Assembly: GCA_009936675.1 (NCBI GenBank)
Contig: JAACDY010000114.1
Span: forward strand, 1 to 10,998
DNA: 10,998 nucleotides
Reading direction: 5' to 3'
Source of the DNA: Bacteroidota bacterium
GTDB lineage: Bacteria; Bacteroidota; Bacteroidia; Flavobacteriales; Flavobacteriaceae
The first letter of the stretch is position 1. Every line of letters starts with the position of its first letter. A program made the translations under genes and the position numbers. Positions 1 to 7,309 of the stretch are shown piece by piece. The notes beneath the pieces are model-generated. The model saw nothing but the letters and a program-made list of their open reading frames with translations. It did not search any database and was not told the origin of the DNA.

Positions 1-677
1 AATACTCCTGTGGCATTGATCACTACTTTGGTTTTTATTGTAAACTGGTCTCCCGATTCGTGATCCAAAATTTCTAGACCTGAGATGAGATTGTCCTGTT
101 TGGTCAAACCTGTTACCTCAACATAATTGATAAGAGTAGCTCCTATATCAGTAGCGGTCAAACCCAAAGTAATCGCCATCCTGGAATCATCAAATTGACC
201 GTCGTGATAAATTACACCCCCCTTAAGACCTTCCTGTTTGACATTGTTGATCAGTTCAACGGTTTCTTTTTTGTCCAATAGTGTGGAGGGTCCTAAGCCC
301 ATATTACCGGCCATCATGTCATAAACCTTAAGACCCAGTCCATAAAAAGGACTGTTCCACCAGTCGTAGAATGGAATGACAAAACTCATCTCTTTGACCA
401 GATGAGGGGCATTTCGTTTCATGATACCTCGCTCTTTTAAAGCCTCGATGACAAGGGAAATATCTCCGTTCTGAAGGTAACGTACCCCTCCGTGAACCAA
501 TTTGGTACTTCTTGATGAAGTTCCTTTGGCAAAGTCATTTTTTTCAAGCAACAGTGTTTTATACCCTCTTTGTGCGGCATCAACAGCAGCTCCCAAGCCG
601 CTGGCTCCTCCACCAACAATGACAATATCCCACTGATCTACCTTGTTGATTTCCTTTAAACTGGTGGTTCTATTCAT
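1..677 (-). CDS. glpD: Glycerol-3-phosphate dehydrogenase (FAD-dependent), N-terminal part
   Basis: This enzyme oxidises sn-glycerol-3-phosphate to dihydroxyacetone phosphate, passing electrons through FAD to quinone at the inner face of the membrane. Only the first 225 codons are present; the gene continues past the left edge. The N-terminus has the Rossmann FAD-binding stretch DIVIVGGGASGLG (about residues 17-29), followed by an acidic strand end (LLLEK, 42-46) and the family signature KGTSSRSTKLVHGGVRYL (51-68). Further in, YHDGQFDDSR also fits GlpD. The ATG at 677-675 is the only start that keeps the usual short lead before the FAD motif. It overlaps the intact-frame end of glpK, whose stop is at 672-670, so the two genes are probably translationally coupled. 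The family assignment is very secure; the C-terminal half cannot be judged. Confidence 0.95.
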   Translation of the reverse strand, partial: MNRTTSLKEINKVDQWDIVIVGGGASGLGAAVDAAQRGYKTLLLEKNDFAKGTSSRSTKLVHGGVRYLQNGDISLVIEALKERGIMKRNAPHLVKEMSFVIPFYDWWNSPFYGLGLKVYDMMAGNMGLGPSTLLDKKETVELINNVKQEGLKGGVIYHDGQFDDSRMAITLGLTATDIGATLINYVEVTGLTKQDNLISGLEILDHESGDQFTIKTKVVINATGV

Positions 678-831
678 TATTGGTTAAAATTCTATTCACC
701 CTATTCTCCCATAGAGAAATGGTCTTTTCTGTCTCTTGACTTGCTACAGATTCAAATCGTTGATCCTCCTGCCAAAGGTCTTTGAGCGCATCGATTGAGG
801 GCCAGAATCCAGTGGCCAAGCCTGCCAAAAA
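670..831 (-). other. glpK: Out-of-frame C-terminal segment of glpK
   Basis: Adding one T to the T5 run on the coding strand (A5 at 827-831 on the plus strand) gives LAGLATGFWPSIDALKDLW directly after GAAF. This is the normal glycerol kinase ending, with the Leu-Ala-Gly-Leu-Ala helix and a Trp-rich tail. The restored frame runs 52 residues to a TAG at 672-670, for a total of 495 aa, the usual GlpK length. The restored stop overlaps the glpD start by 8 bp, which closes the otherwise unexplained 66-bp gap between the genes. The deletion is either a homopolymer sequencing or assembly error or a genuine mutation; the sequence alone cannot decide. Confidence 0.88.
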
Positions 832-2156
832 GCAGCGCCCAAAGCAGTAGTTTCGGTGACTTTTGGTCGAATAACATCGGCATCTATAAAATCGGCTTGG
901 ATTTGCATCAGCAAATCATTGTTACTGGCACCTCCATCAACTTTTAAGCTTTTAAAATCAACCCCTGCATCTTTTTGCATTTCAATAATGATATCTCTTG
1001 ATCTCAAAGCGATGGCCTCCAAAGCAGCTCTAGCAATATGACCTTTGTTGGTGCCTCGAGTAATTCCCATAATGGCTCCAGTGGCATGTGGATCCCAATA
1101 GGGTGCCCCCAGGCCAGATAGCGCTGGAACAAATGTTACTCCCCCATTGTCTGAGACAGATTCGGCTAGAGCTTCAATATCAGCAGAAGATGAAATCATA
1201 TGCAATTGATCTCTAAGCCATTGCACCAATGCCCCGGCTATAAAAACACTGCCTTCCAAGGCATAAGTGACCTGTCCATTGATTTGCCAAGCAATGGTTG
1301 TTAACATTTTGTTTTTGGAAACAACGGCTTTATCACCCGTATTCATAATGCAAAAACAACCCGTACCATAAGTATTTTTAACATCTCCTGGCTGGAGACA
1401 CAATTGACCAAATAGAGCCGCTTGCTGATCACCTGCAATTCCTGCAATACTGATAGAAGCCCCAAGTATGGATGGTTCTGTCTTTCCCACGATCTCGGAA
1501 GAATTGACCACTTTGGGCAAAAGTTCTTTGGGAATGTCCAATATATCTAAAAGTTCCTGATCCCACTGGTTGTCTTGAATATTATAAATCATAGTACGAC
1601 TGGCATTGGTAGCGTCTGTAACATGATGCGTTCCTCCAGTAAGATTCCATATCAACCAACTGTCCACCGTCCCAAAAGCCAGCTCCCCTTTTCGAGCACG
1701 ATCCCTTAGGGATGGGTCTTGATCCAAAATCCATTTGATTTTTGTGGCAGAAAAATAAGCGTCAACAACCAAACCCGTTTTTTTGGTAAAAAGATCAGAC
1801 TTGCCCTGAGCTGCAATCTCCTCACAGGTTTTGGCCGTCCGACGATCTTGCCAAACTATGGCATTGAATACTGGAACTCCAGTGGCTCTGTCCCAAATTA
1901 TGGTCGTTTCTCTTTGATTGGTAATTCCTATAGCGTCTAACTGCTCTACCTTAATGTCAGCTTTTTTGAGGACATTTTTTACAGCATTAATTTGAGTCTC
2001 CCAAATCTCTACAGCATCGTGTTCAACCCACCCCTTTTTTGGAAATATTTGAGTAAATTCTTGTTGCGCCACCGCAATTTGATGTCCTTTTTGATCAAAC
2101 AAAATAGCTCTAGAACTGGTCGTTCTAGCATCTAATGAAAGTACACAATTTTTCAT
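744..2156 (-). CDS. glpK: Glycerol kinase, with C-terminal frameshift
   Basis: Glycerol kinase of the FGGY family phosphorylates glycerol with ATP to sn-glycerol-3-phosphate, the substrate of the adjacent glpD product. Visible features are GITNQRETTIIWDR with the glycerol-binding Arg82-Glu83, VWQDRR with Trp102, DAYFSATK with Tyr134, GIAGDQQAALFG with the presumed catalytic base Asp243, NTYGTGCF in the ATP-side domain, and LKVDGGASNNDLLMQ near residue 405. Two things are odd. The N-terminal phosphate motif, normally D-x-G-T-T-S, reads DARTTSSRA, with Arg11 where Gly is expected. After AAF (residue 443) the frame is lost and 27 unrelated residues follow, giving 470 aa instead of about 495; the proper C-terminus lies in another frame down to base 670. 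The start at 2156 lies 16 bp after the symporter gene, with no Shine-Dalgarno site. The family is certain; whether the enzyme works is open. Confidence 0.93.
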   Translation of the reverse strand: MKNCVLSLDARTTSSRAILFDQKGHQIAVAQQEFTQIFPKKGWVEHDAVEIWETQINAVKNVLKKADIKVEQLDAIGITNQRETTIIWDRATGVPVFNAIVWQDRRTAKTCEEIAAQGKSDLFTKKTGLVVDAYFSATKIKWILDQDPSLRDRARKGELAFGTVDSWLIWNLTGGTHHVTDATNASRTMIYNIQDNQWDQELLDILDIPKELLPKVVNSSEIVGKTEPSILGASISIAGIAGDQQAALFGQLCLQPGDVKNTYGTGCFCIMNTGDKAVVSKNKMLTTIAWQINGQVTYALEGSVFIAGALVQWLRDQLHMISSSADIEALAESVSDNGGVTFVPALSGLGAPYWDPHATGAIMGITRGTNKGHIARAALEAIALRSRDIIIEMQKDAGVDFKSLKVDGGASNNDLLMQIQADFIDADVIRPKVTETTALGAAFWQAWPLDSGPQSMRSKTFGRRINDLNL

Positions 2157-2172
2157 AAAAATAATTTTAATA

Positions 2173-3825
2173 TTATCCAGTAAAATACAATAAAACAGTC
2201 GCCACCAAACCGATAAGAATAACGGATAAAATCAAATCCGTCCTATTGAAGGAATTCTGATATTCTTCTTTCATATCTGATGTCATGGTTCCAAAAGATA
2301 AACCTTCAATTCTGGCATAATCTGGCTGAGCCGTAAACAGACTAACACTAACACATACAAATATTGAAAAGATAAACATAAATATTGCCATGTGGGCAAA
2401 ATTGATGGTGGCAAAAGCAAAAGCTAGTCCAGATTCGCTTGCCCCAGACAGGATTTCTTCCTGAAAATAAATCTCACTTCCCAATCTCAATACCAGCAAG
2501 ATTAATCCACTAAAGAGTGTGGCAATTGCTGCATCAGAAGTAACCCTTTTCCAAAGTATTCCCAGAAGAAAAACAGCAGTAACAGGTGGAGCAATATAGG
2601 ATTGAACGTTTTGAAGGTATTGATACATGACTCCACCGCCAATTTTGTCCATAATAGGGATCCAAATGATTCCCAAAATCACAATGATGGCGGTGGCAAT
2701 TTTGCCGATATTTATAAGAGATTTTTCTGACATTTCGGGTCTAATTTTTTTGTAGATGTCTATGGTAAAAATAGTAGAGCACGAATTAAAAACAGAGGCC
2801 AGCGAACTCATCAAAGCAGCCATTAATCCACCCGCAACCAATCCTTTAAGTCCAACAGGCAAAAGGGTTTTTACCAACATAGGAAAAGCACGATCCGCTC
2901 TTTCTACAACAAAAACATCTGGTTGTTGCAGGGTTAAGGCAAAGGCAATAATTCCAGGTACAAGGAAAATCAAAATGGGTAATAACTTCAAATAGGCTCC
3001 AAAAATAGCTCCTCTGCGAGCAATGGTGATGTTATTGGCCGCCAAAGTTCGCTGGACAATATATTGATCAGTACACCAATACCAAATTCCAACAATGGTT
3101 CCACCAATCAGCAATCCTGTCCAAGGAAAATTGGGATCAGTCATGGGTCGCCACATATTGAAATGATCGGGACTCACCGCAGTAACTGTTTCTCGCACCT
3201 GTCCCCACCCACCGACTTCTTGTAGTCCTAGGACGGTGATGACCACAGAACCAAAAATAAGAACAATGGTTTGAAGCGTTTCGGTGTAAATGACCGCTTT
3301 CAACCCTCCAACAACAGTATAGACTCCCGTAAAAACAACAATTCCTATAGCTCCATACCAAAAGGGAATTCCCAGCAATTCAGATACCACAATACCTCCG
3401 GCATAAATGGTAATGGATACTTTGGTCAAGACATAGGCCAGCAATGAAAAAATAGACAGAAACCAACGAGAGCGGCTGTCAAATCTCTTTTCTAAAAACT
3501 CTGGTGTGGTAAAAGCTCCACTTCTAATGTAGAACGGAAGAAACAACCACCCCAATAACAAGACAATCCATGCGTGAAGTTCATAATGCGCCATCGGTGT
3601 TCCCGATTCAAAACCTGTACCTGCCAATCCCACCACATGTTCCGAACCTATATTAGAGGCAAAAATGGAGGCTCCAATGACAAACCAGCCTACGTTTCGC
3701 CCCGCCAAAAAATAGTCTTCTGTATTTTTGTTTTTTTGAATGAAAACCCAAACTGCAACACCAATAAGTGCCAAAAAATAAATCCCCAAAACGATCCAGT
3801 CCAACTCTTCAAGTACTGATGCCAT
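2173..3825 (-). CDS. SGLT-type sodium/sugar symporter (SSS family)
   Basis: An inner-membrane solute:sodium symporter of 550 aa with about 13-14 hydrophobic helices, expected to import a sugar with sodium. It resembles the SGLT branch closely: GASIFASNIGSEHVVGLAG (51-69), LGWLFLPFYI (91-100), WYWCTDQYIVQR (248-259), YLKLLP (278-283) and MSSLASVFNS (339-348, the likely Na2-site helix). Compared with human SGLT1 from memory, the sugar-site residues appear conserved as Asn58, His63, Glu82, Tyr249, Trp250, Lys280 and Gln405. This argues for a pyranose substrate such as galactose, glucose or possibly fucose. It is the first gene of a probable operon with glpK (16-bp gap) and glpD, and is divergent from the fucose operon, so the context gives two competing ideas: a fucose importer, or an importer tied to glycerol or glycosyl-glycerol use. 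The substrate is unproven. Confidence 0.93.
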   Translation of the reverse strand: MASVLEELDWIVLGIYFLALIGVAVWVFIQKNKNTEDYFLAGRNVGWFVIGASIFASNIGSEHVVGLAGTGFESGTPMAHYELHAWIVLLLGWLFLPFYIRSGAFTTPEFLEKRFDSRSRWFLSIFSLLAYVLTKVSITIYAGGIVVSELLGIPFWYGAIGIVVFTGVYTVVGGLKAVIYTETLQTIVLIFGSVVITVLGLQEVGGWGQVRETVTAVSPDHFNMWRPMTDPNFPWTGLLIGGTIVGIWYWCTDQYIVQRTLAANNITIARRGAIFGAYLKLLPILIFLVPGIIAFALTLQQPDVFVVERADRAFPMLVKTLLPVGLKGLVAGGLMAALMSSLASVFNSCSTIFTIDIYKKIRPEMSEKSLINIGKIATAIIVILGIIWIPIMDKIGGGVMYQYLQNVQSYIAPPVTAVFLLGILWKRVTSDAAIATLFSGLILLVLRLGSEIYFQEEILSGASESGLAFAFATINFAHMAIFMFIFSIFVCVSVSLFTAQPDYARIEGLSFGTMTSDMKEEYQNSFNRTDLILSVILIGLVATVLLYFTG

Positions 3826-4067
3826 AATTAATTCTATTTATCTAGTTTATAAGCAGCACAATATAAACAAATCTGAAGGCTATTTTAGACTTTTTTTGAA
3901 TTGACAAACCCAAGCCTGGTTCATTATTGATTTTTCAAAATAGAATATGATATCCCGTTCATAAAAATAGATTACTCATTGTGTTAATTAATTATTAAAA
4001 TGAATTTACATTGACCAAAACATATCCAATCCCCACTTAAAAATTATATATTTAAAAAAAAAACACA
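3826..4067. promoter_or_regulatory. Divergent intergenic region, presumed promoters of both operons
   Basis: This 242-bp AT-rich stretch separates the leftward symporter-glpK-glpD operon from the rightward fucose operon and contains no plausible gene. Both operons must start here or be read from here. I found no full match to the Bacteroidota TTTG / TAnnTTTG promoter pair. The best partial is CAGATTTG on the minus strand (3875-3868), with one mismatch and no properly spaced upstream TTTG. A run of ten A residues at 4054-4063 lies just before the ATG at 4068, consistent with the A-rich, Shine-Dalgarno-free leaders of this phylum. A perfect palindrome TAATTAATTA (3985-3994) could be an operator but is also expected by chance in such sequence. 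Confidence 0.5.
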
Positions 4068-5417
4068 ATGCATCAATTTTCAAGCAGATCGTTCATAAAA
4101 TCAACCACTGCAGCCTCAACCGGTTTACTTTTTATGCCAGACTTTTTAAAAAACGCCCCCACTAATCGTCTCAACGTAGCCGTAATTGGTGTTGGGGGAA
4201 GAGGAAAGGCCAATTGGAGTAAGGTTCCCAAGGAAAATATTGTAGCCCTTTGTGATGTTGATGATAACAGAGCAGCTTCCGGATTTAAGATGTTCCCAAA
4301 AGCCAAAAAGTTTAAAGACTTTAGGGTCATGTTCGATCAAATGGCCAAAGAAATTGATGCTGTAATCATTACCACACCCGACCATACTCATTTTGCGGCA
4401 ACAATGATCGCTATGGAACTGGGTATGCATGTCTATGTTGAAAAGCCATTAGCGCACAATGTTTGGCAACTGAGAACTTTGAAAAAAGCAGCTCAATACT
4501 ACAATGTGGTATCACAAATGGGAAATCAAGGCCATACCACCAATGGTATCCGTTTGATCAAAGAATGGTATGACCAAGGAATATTGGGAGAAGTTAGAGA
4601 AGTTCATGCTTGGCATGGTGCCTTTAATTACGGCCCTGGAAAATACTGGACAAAACCGGAAAGTTTTCCACCTCCCGTTCATCCCATCCCTGACTATTTG
4701 GATTGGGATCTTTGGTTGGGTCCGGCCAAGTATAGATCGTTTAATTCGGCCTATGCTCCAAAATCATGGAGGGGATTTTATGACTTCGGAAATGGACAAT
4801 TGGGTGACTGGTCATGTCATACCCTCGACGGCCCATTTTGGTCACTAGATTTAGGAATGCCTCATACCGTCGAAGCGAGTGTTCCCAACCCCAGAACAAA
4901 ACACGGTTTTATAGCAGATCAATCGGTAACCCATTATCAGTTTGGCGCAAGGGGCAACAAACCTCCCGTGACGCTGAAATGGTATGAAGGAGGAGAAAAA
5001 CCAGCAATCAGACCTGAATGGGGAATCAAGGAGTTTGACCGCTCGGGGATGATTATGATTGGTGATAAGAAAACATTGTTAACTGGTGGAAGACCCAATG
5101 ATCCTAAACTTTTGGTCTCTGATGAAGAGTGGGAAGCTTTCCAAAAAAATCCTCCTGAAAAAACAATTCCAAGGGTGCATGAAGAAGGTCCCGTGCAAGA
5201 ATGGGTGGATGCCATCAAAGACAATAGCCTTCCTGGTTCACATTTTGGTTATGCCGCTGAATTGACAGAAATGGCCTTGGTCGGGGTTTTGGCACAACGT
5301 TTTGCTGCTAAGATCGAATACGATGCCAAAAACATGAAAATCACCAACCGTCCGGACATCGATGCATACATCAAGGAACCCGCAAGAGAAGGATGGTCTT
5401 ATGGTGAAAATCTCTAA
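4068..5417 (+). CDS. Exported Gfo/Idh/MocA-family oxidoreductase
   Basis: An NAD(P)-dependent sugar or sugar-acid oxidoreductase of 449 aa, in the exported type common in Bacteroidota and Planctomycetes. The N-terminal Rossmann domain starts with LNVAVIGVGGRG (35-46), then LCDVD (61-65), ITTPDHTH (101-108) and the family's EKP motif (VEKPLAH, Lys126). The C-terminal alpha/beta domain carries GDWSCHTLD (247-254), whose Asp and His are candidate catalytic residues. Residues 5-23 look like a Tat signal (SSRSFIKS, then Thr/Ala/Leu-rich), but only one Arg is present where SRRxFxK is usual, so export is likely but not certain. It heads the operon, 18 bp before the SOUL gene. Its substrate is unknown. 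It could oxidise a fucose-derived sugar or a side-chain sugar of the glycan, but nothing here proves that. Confidence 0.88.
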   Translation: MHQFSSRSFIKSTTAASTGLLFMPDFLKNAPTNRLNVAVIGVGGRGKANWSKVPKENIVALCDVDDNRAASGFKMFPKAKKFKDFRVMFDQMAKEIDAVIITTPDHTHFAATMIAMELGMHVYVEKPLAHNVWQLRTLKKAAQYYNVVSQMGNQGHTTNGIRLIKEWYDQGILGEVREVHAWHGAFNYGPGKYWTKPESFPPPVHPIPDYLDWDLWLGPAKYRSFNSAYAPKSWRGFYDFGNGQLGDWSCHTLDGPFWSLDLGMPHTVEASVPNPRTKHGFIADQSVTHYQFGARGNKPPVTLKWYEGGEKPAIRPEWGIKEFDRSGMIMIGDKKTLLTGGRPNDPKLLVSDEEWEAFQKNPPEKTIPRVHEEGPVQEWVDAIKDNSLPGSHFGYAAELTEMALVGVLAQRFAAKIEYDAKNMKITNRPDIDAYIKEPAREGWSYGENL

Positions 5418-5435
5418 AGTAAGATCGGCTGATTA

Positions 5436-5993
5436 ATGAAAGGGATTTTGTTTTTTGTTATGCTATCCTCTATGGTTATGGCCCAAACTGAAATGCAATC
5501 TTACAGTGTAATCCAAAAGATTGCGGATGCTGAAATACGGTTTTATCCCCCTGTGATGATGGCCCAACACACCTCCAAAAGTCAAGGATCTGGCTTTGGA
5601 AAACTTTTTGGATACATCTCTGGAAACAACACCAACAACACCAAAATTGCCATGACCACTCCCGTCCATATGGAGAAAAAAACAGGAGAGAATTCTATGG
5701 CCTTCGTACTGCCCAAAACATTTACGGACGACAATACTCCCCAACCCAATGATGGTTCGCTTAGGGTTTTTGAAGATCAAGGAGGGTATTTTGCCGCCAT
5801 CAGATATTCAGGATATACCAATAAATCCAAAGAAAAAGAGCATACAGAGATACTTGAGAAATTGCTTTTAAAAGAGAATATAATTCCTTCTGGTTCACCT
5901 AAAATTTTGGTTTACGACAGTCCCTATAGAGTCATTAACAGAAGAAATGAAATATTAATCCCAATTACACTAGAAGTTAAAAAAAATGAATGA
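5436..5993 (+). CDS. SOUL-family heme-binding-like protein, secreted
   Basis: A 185-aa protein of the SOUL/HEBP family, which in other organisms binds heme or tetrapyrroles; the role in bacteria is poorly defined. The first 16 residues (MKGILFFVMLSSMVMA, then QTEM) form a typical Sec signal with a likely cut after Ala16. The mature part shows family landmarks: EIRFYPPVMMAQ (33-44), FGKLFGYISGNN (54-65), KIAMTTPV (70-77), MAFVLP (88-93) and the C-terminal RRNEILIPI (169-177). The length is usual for one SOUL domain. Its last 8 bases (5986-5993) overlap the start of the fuconate dehydratase gene, so translation of the two is probably coupled. No known step of fucose breakdown needs a heme protein, so its presence here is unexplained. 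Confidence 0.9.
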   Translation: MKGILFFVMLSSMVMAQTEMQSYSVIQKIADAEIRFYPPVMMAQHTSKSQGSGFGKLFGYISGNNTNNTKIAMTTPVHMEKKTGENSMAFVLPKTFTDDNTPQPNDGSLRVFEDQGGYFAAIRYSGYTNKSKEKEHTEILEKLLLKENIIPSGSPKILVYDSPYRVINRRNEILIPITLEVKKNE

Positions 5994-7308
5994 TTTTAAA
6001 ATTACTGCAATAGAGACCAAAGACATCCGCTTCCCGACCAGTGAAAATTTAGATGGATCGGATGCCATGAATCCCGCCCCTGACTATTCCGCAGCCTATG
6101 TAATTTTAAAAACAGATCACCCCGACGGGTTGGAAGGTCATGGACTGACATTTACCATTGGTCGTGGCAATGAACTTTGTGTACAGGCCATTCAATCCCT
6201 TTCCTACCTATTGATCGGAAAATCTATAAGGAGCCTTACACAAAATATGGGGCAATTTTGGACCATGATTACGGGAGACAGCCAACTCCGATGGCTGGGA
6301 CCAGAAAAAGGAGTGATCCATTTGGCAACAGGGGCATTGGTCAATGCAGTCTGGGATTTGTATGCCAAAATTGAAAAAAAGCCTTTATGGCAACTCGTGG
6401 CAGACATGAGTCCAGAAGGATTGGTCGAATGTATTGATTTCACTTACATTACCGACGCCCTAAATAAGGAAGAGGCATTGCAAATTCTCAAAGAAAAAGA
6501 AAAAGGGAAGGAAGCCCGCAGAACCCATCTGATGGAAAATGGATATCCTGCCTACACTACTTCTGCAGGATGGTTGGGTTATTCCGATGAAAAAATAAGA
6601 AGACTCTGTAGAGAGGCAAAAGCAGAGGGCTTTACTCACGTCAAAATGAAAGTAGGATCTGACCTTCAAGACGACATCAGAAGAAGTAAAATCATTCGTG
6701 AAGAAATTGGTTATGATATCAAATTAATGATGGATGCCAACCAGAAATGGGATGTTGACGAGGCCATAGAAAACATGAAGGAGTTGTCCAAATTCCAACC
6801 TTGGTGGATTGAAGAGCCGACTTCTCCAGATGATGTCTTGGGGCATGCCAAAATTGCACAAGCCGTAAAACCGATTCATGTAGCCACAGGGGAACACTGC
6901 CAAAATCGTGTTGTATTCAAGCAATTAATGCAAGCCAACGCCATAGGCATCTGTCAAATTGATAGTTGTAGAGTTGGTGGCGTCAATGAAATACTGGCCA
7001 TCTTGTTATTGGCTGCAAAGTTTAATATTCCCGTTTGTCCTCATGCAGGAGGTGTGGGACTCTGTGAACACGTCCAACATTTGTCCATGATCGATTATCT
7101 CTGTATTAGTGGATCCATGGAGTATCGAATTATTGAATATGTAGATCACCTCCATGAACATTTTGAAGATCCAGTAGTCATTAAAAATGGGAAATACCTT
7201 GCCCCTTCCCTGCCTGGTTATAGTATAGAAATGAAAAAAGAATCTCTGGTATCATTCGATTTCAATACGGGCTCCATTTGGAAAAAAAGAAAACAACGAC
7301 TAAACTAA
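5986..7308 (+). CDS. fucD: L-fuconate dehydratase (enolase superfamily)
   Basis: A cytoplasmic Mg-dependent enzyme that removes water from L-fuconate to give 2-keto-3-deoxy-L-fuconate. The 440-aa protein is collinear with the FucD/ENOSF1 group, including the capping-domain stretch LTFTIGRGNE (54-63) and RWLGPEKGVIHLATGA (102-117). Active-site residues of the mandelate-racemase fold are all present: KMK (Lys220, Lys222), metal ligands Asp250, Glu276 and Glu303, then Asp326 and His353 (CPHAGGVGLCEHVQHL). These lie within two residues of the positions I recall for the characterised Xanthomonas enzyme. The DSCRVGGVNE and EYVDHLHEHF segments also favour fuconate over rhamnonate dehydratase. It begins inside the SOUL gene (8-bp overlap) and ends 1 bp before the Asp-box gene. 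This is the most specific marker of the operon's function. Confidence 0.95.
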   Translation: MNDFKITAIETKDIRFPTSENLDGSDAMNPAPDYSAAYVILKTDHPDGLEGHGLTFTIGRGNELCVQAIQSLSYLLIGKSIRSLTQNMGQFWTMITGDSQLRWLGPEKGVIHLATGALVNAVWDLYAKIEKKPLWQLVADMSPEGLVECIDFTYITDALNKEEALQILKEKEKGKEARRTHLMENGYPAYTTSAGWLGYSDEKIRRLCREAKAEGFTHVKMKVGSDLQDDIRRSKIIREEIGYDIKLMMDANQKWDVDEAIENMKELSKFQPWWIEEPTSPDDVLGHAKIAQAVKPIHVATGEHCQNRVVFKQLMQANAIGICQIDSCRVGGVNEILAILLLAAKFNIPVCPHAGGVGLCEHVQHLSMIDYLCISGSMEYRIIEYVDHLHEHFEDPVVIKNGKYLAPSLPGYSIEMKKESLVSFDFNTGSIWKKRKQRLN

Positions 7309-7309
7309 A

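Noticed and set aside
437..625. Small minus-strand reading frame inside the glpD region
   Set aside because: It overlaps the glpD coding frame, which has clear FAD-binding and family motifs; this is a shadow frame without any recognisable domain.
820..835. Programmed ribosomal frameshift in glpK
   Set aside because: The site has a T5 run, but the codon context (GCT TTT TGG) is not a standard X-XXY-YYZ slippery heptamer, and GlpK is not known to use frameshifting. A deletion or sequencing error is simpler.
3901..3906. TTGACA hexamer as a sigma-70 type -35 box
   Set aside because: There is no matching -10 box at proper spacing, and Bacteroidota use a different promoter consensus, so the match is probably chance.
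5463..5780. 105-aa minus-strand reading frame antisense to the SOUL gene
   Set aside because: No recognisable motif; the plus-strand SOUL protein has a signal peptide and conserved family motifs over the same bases.
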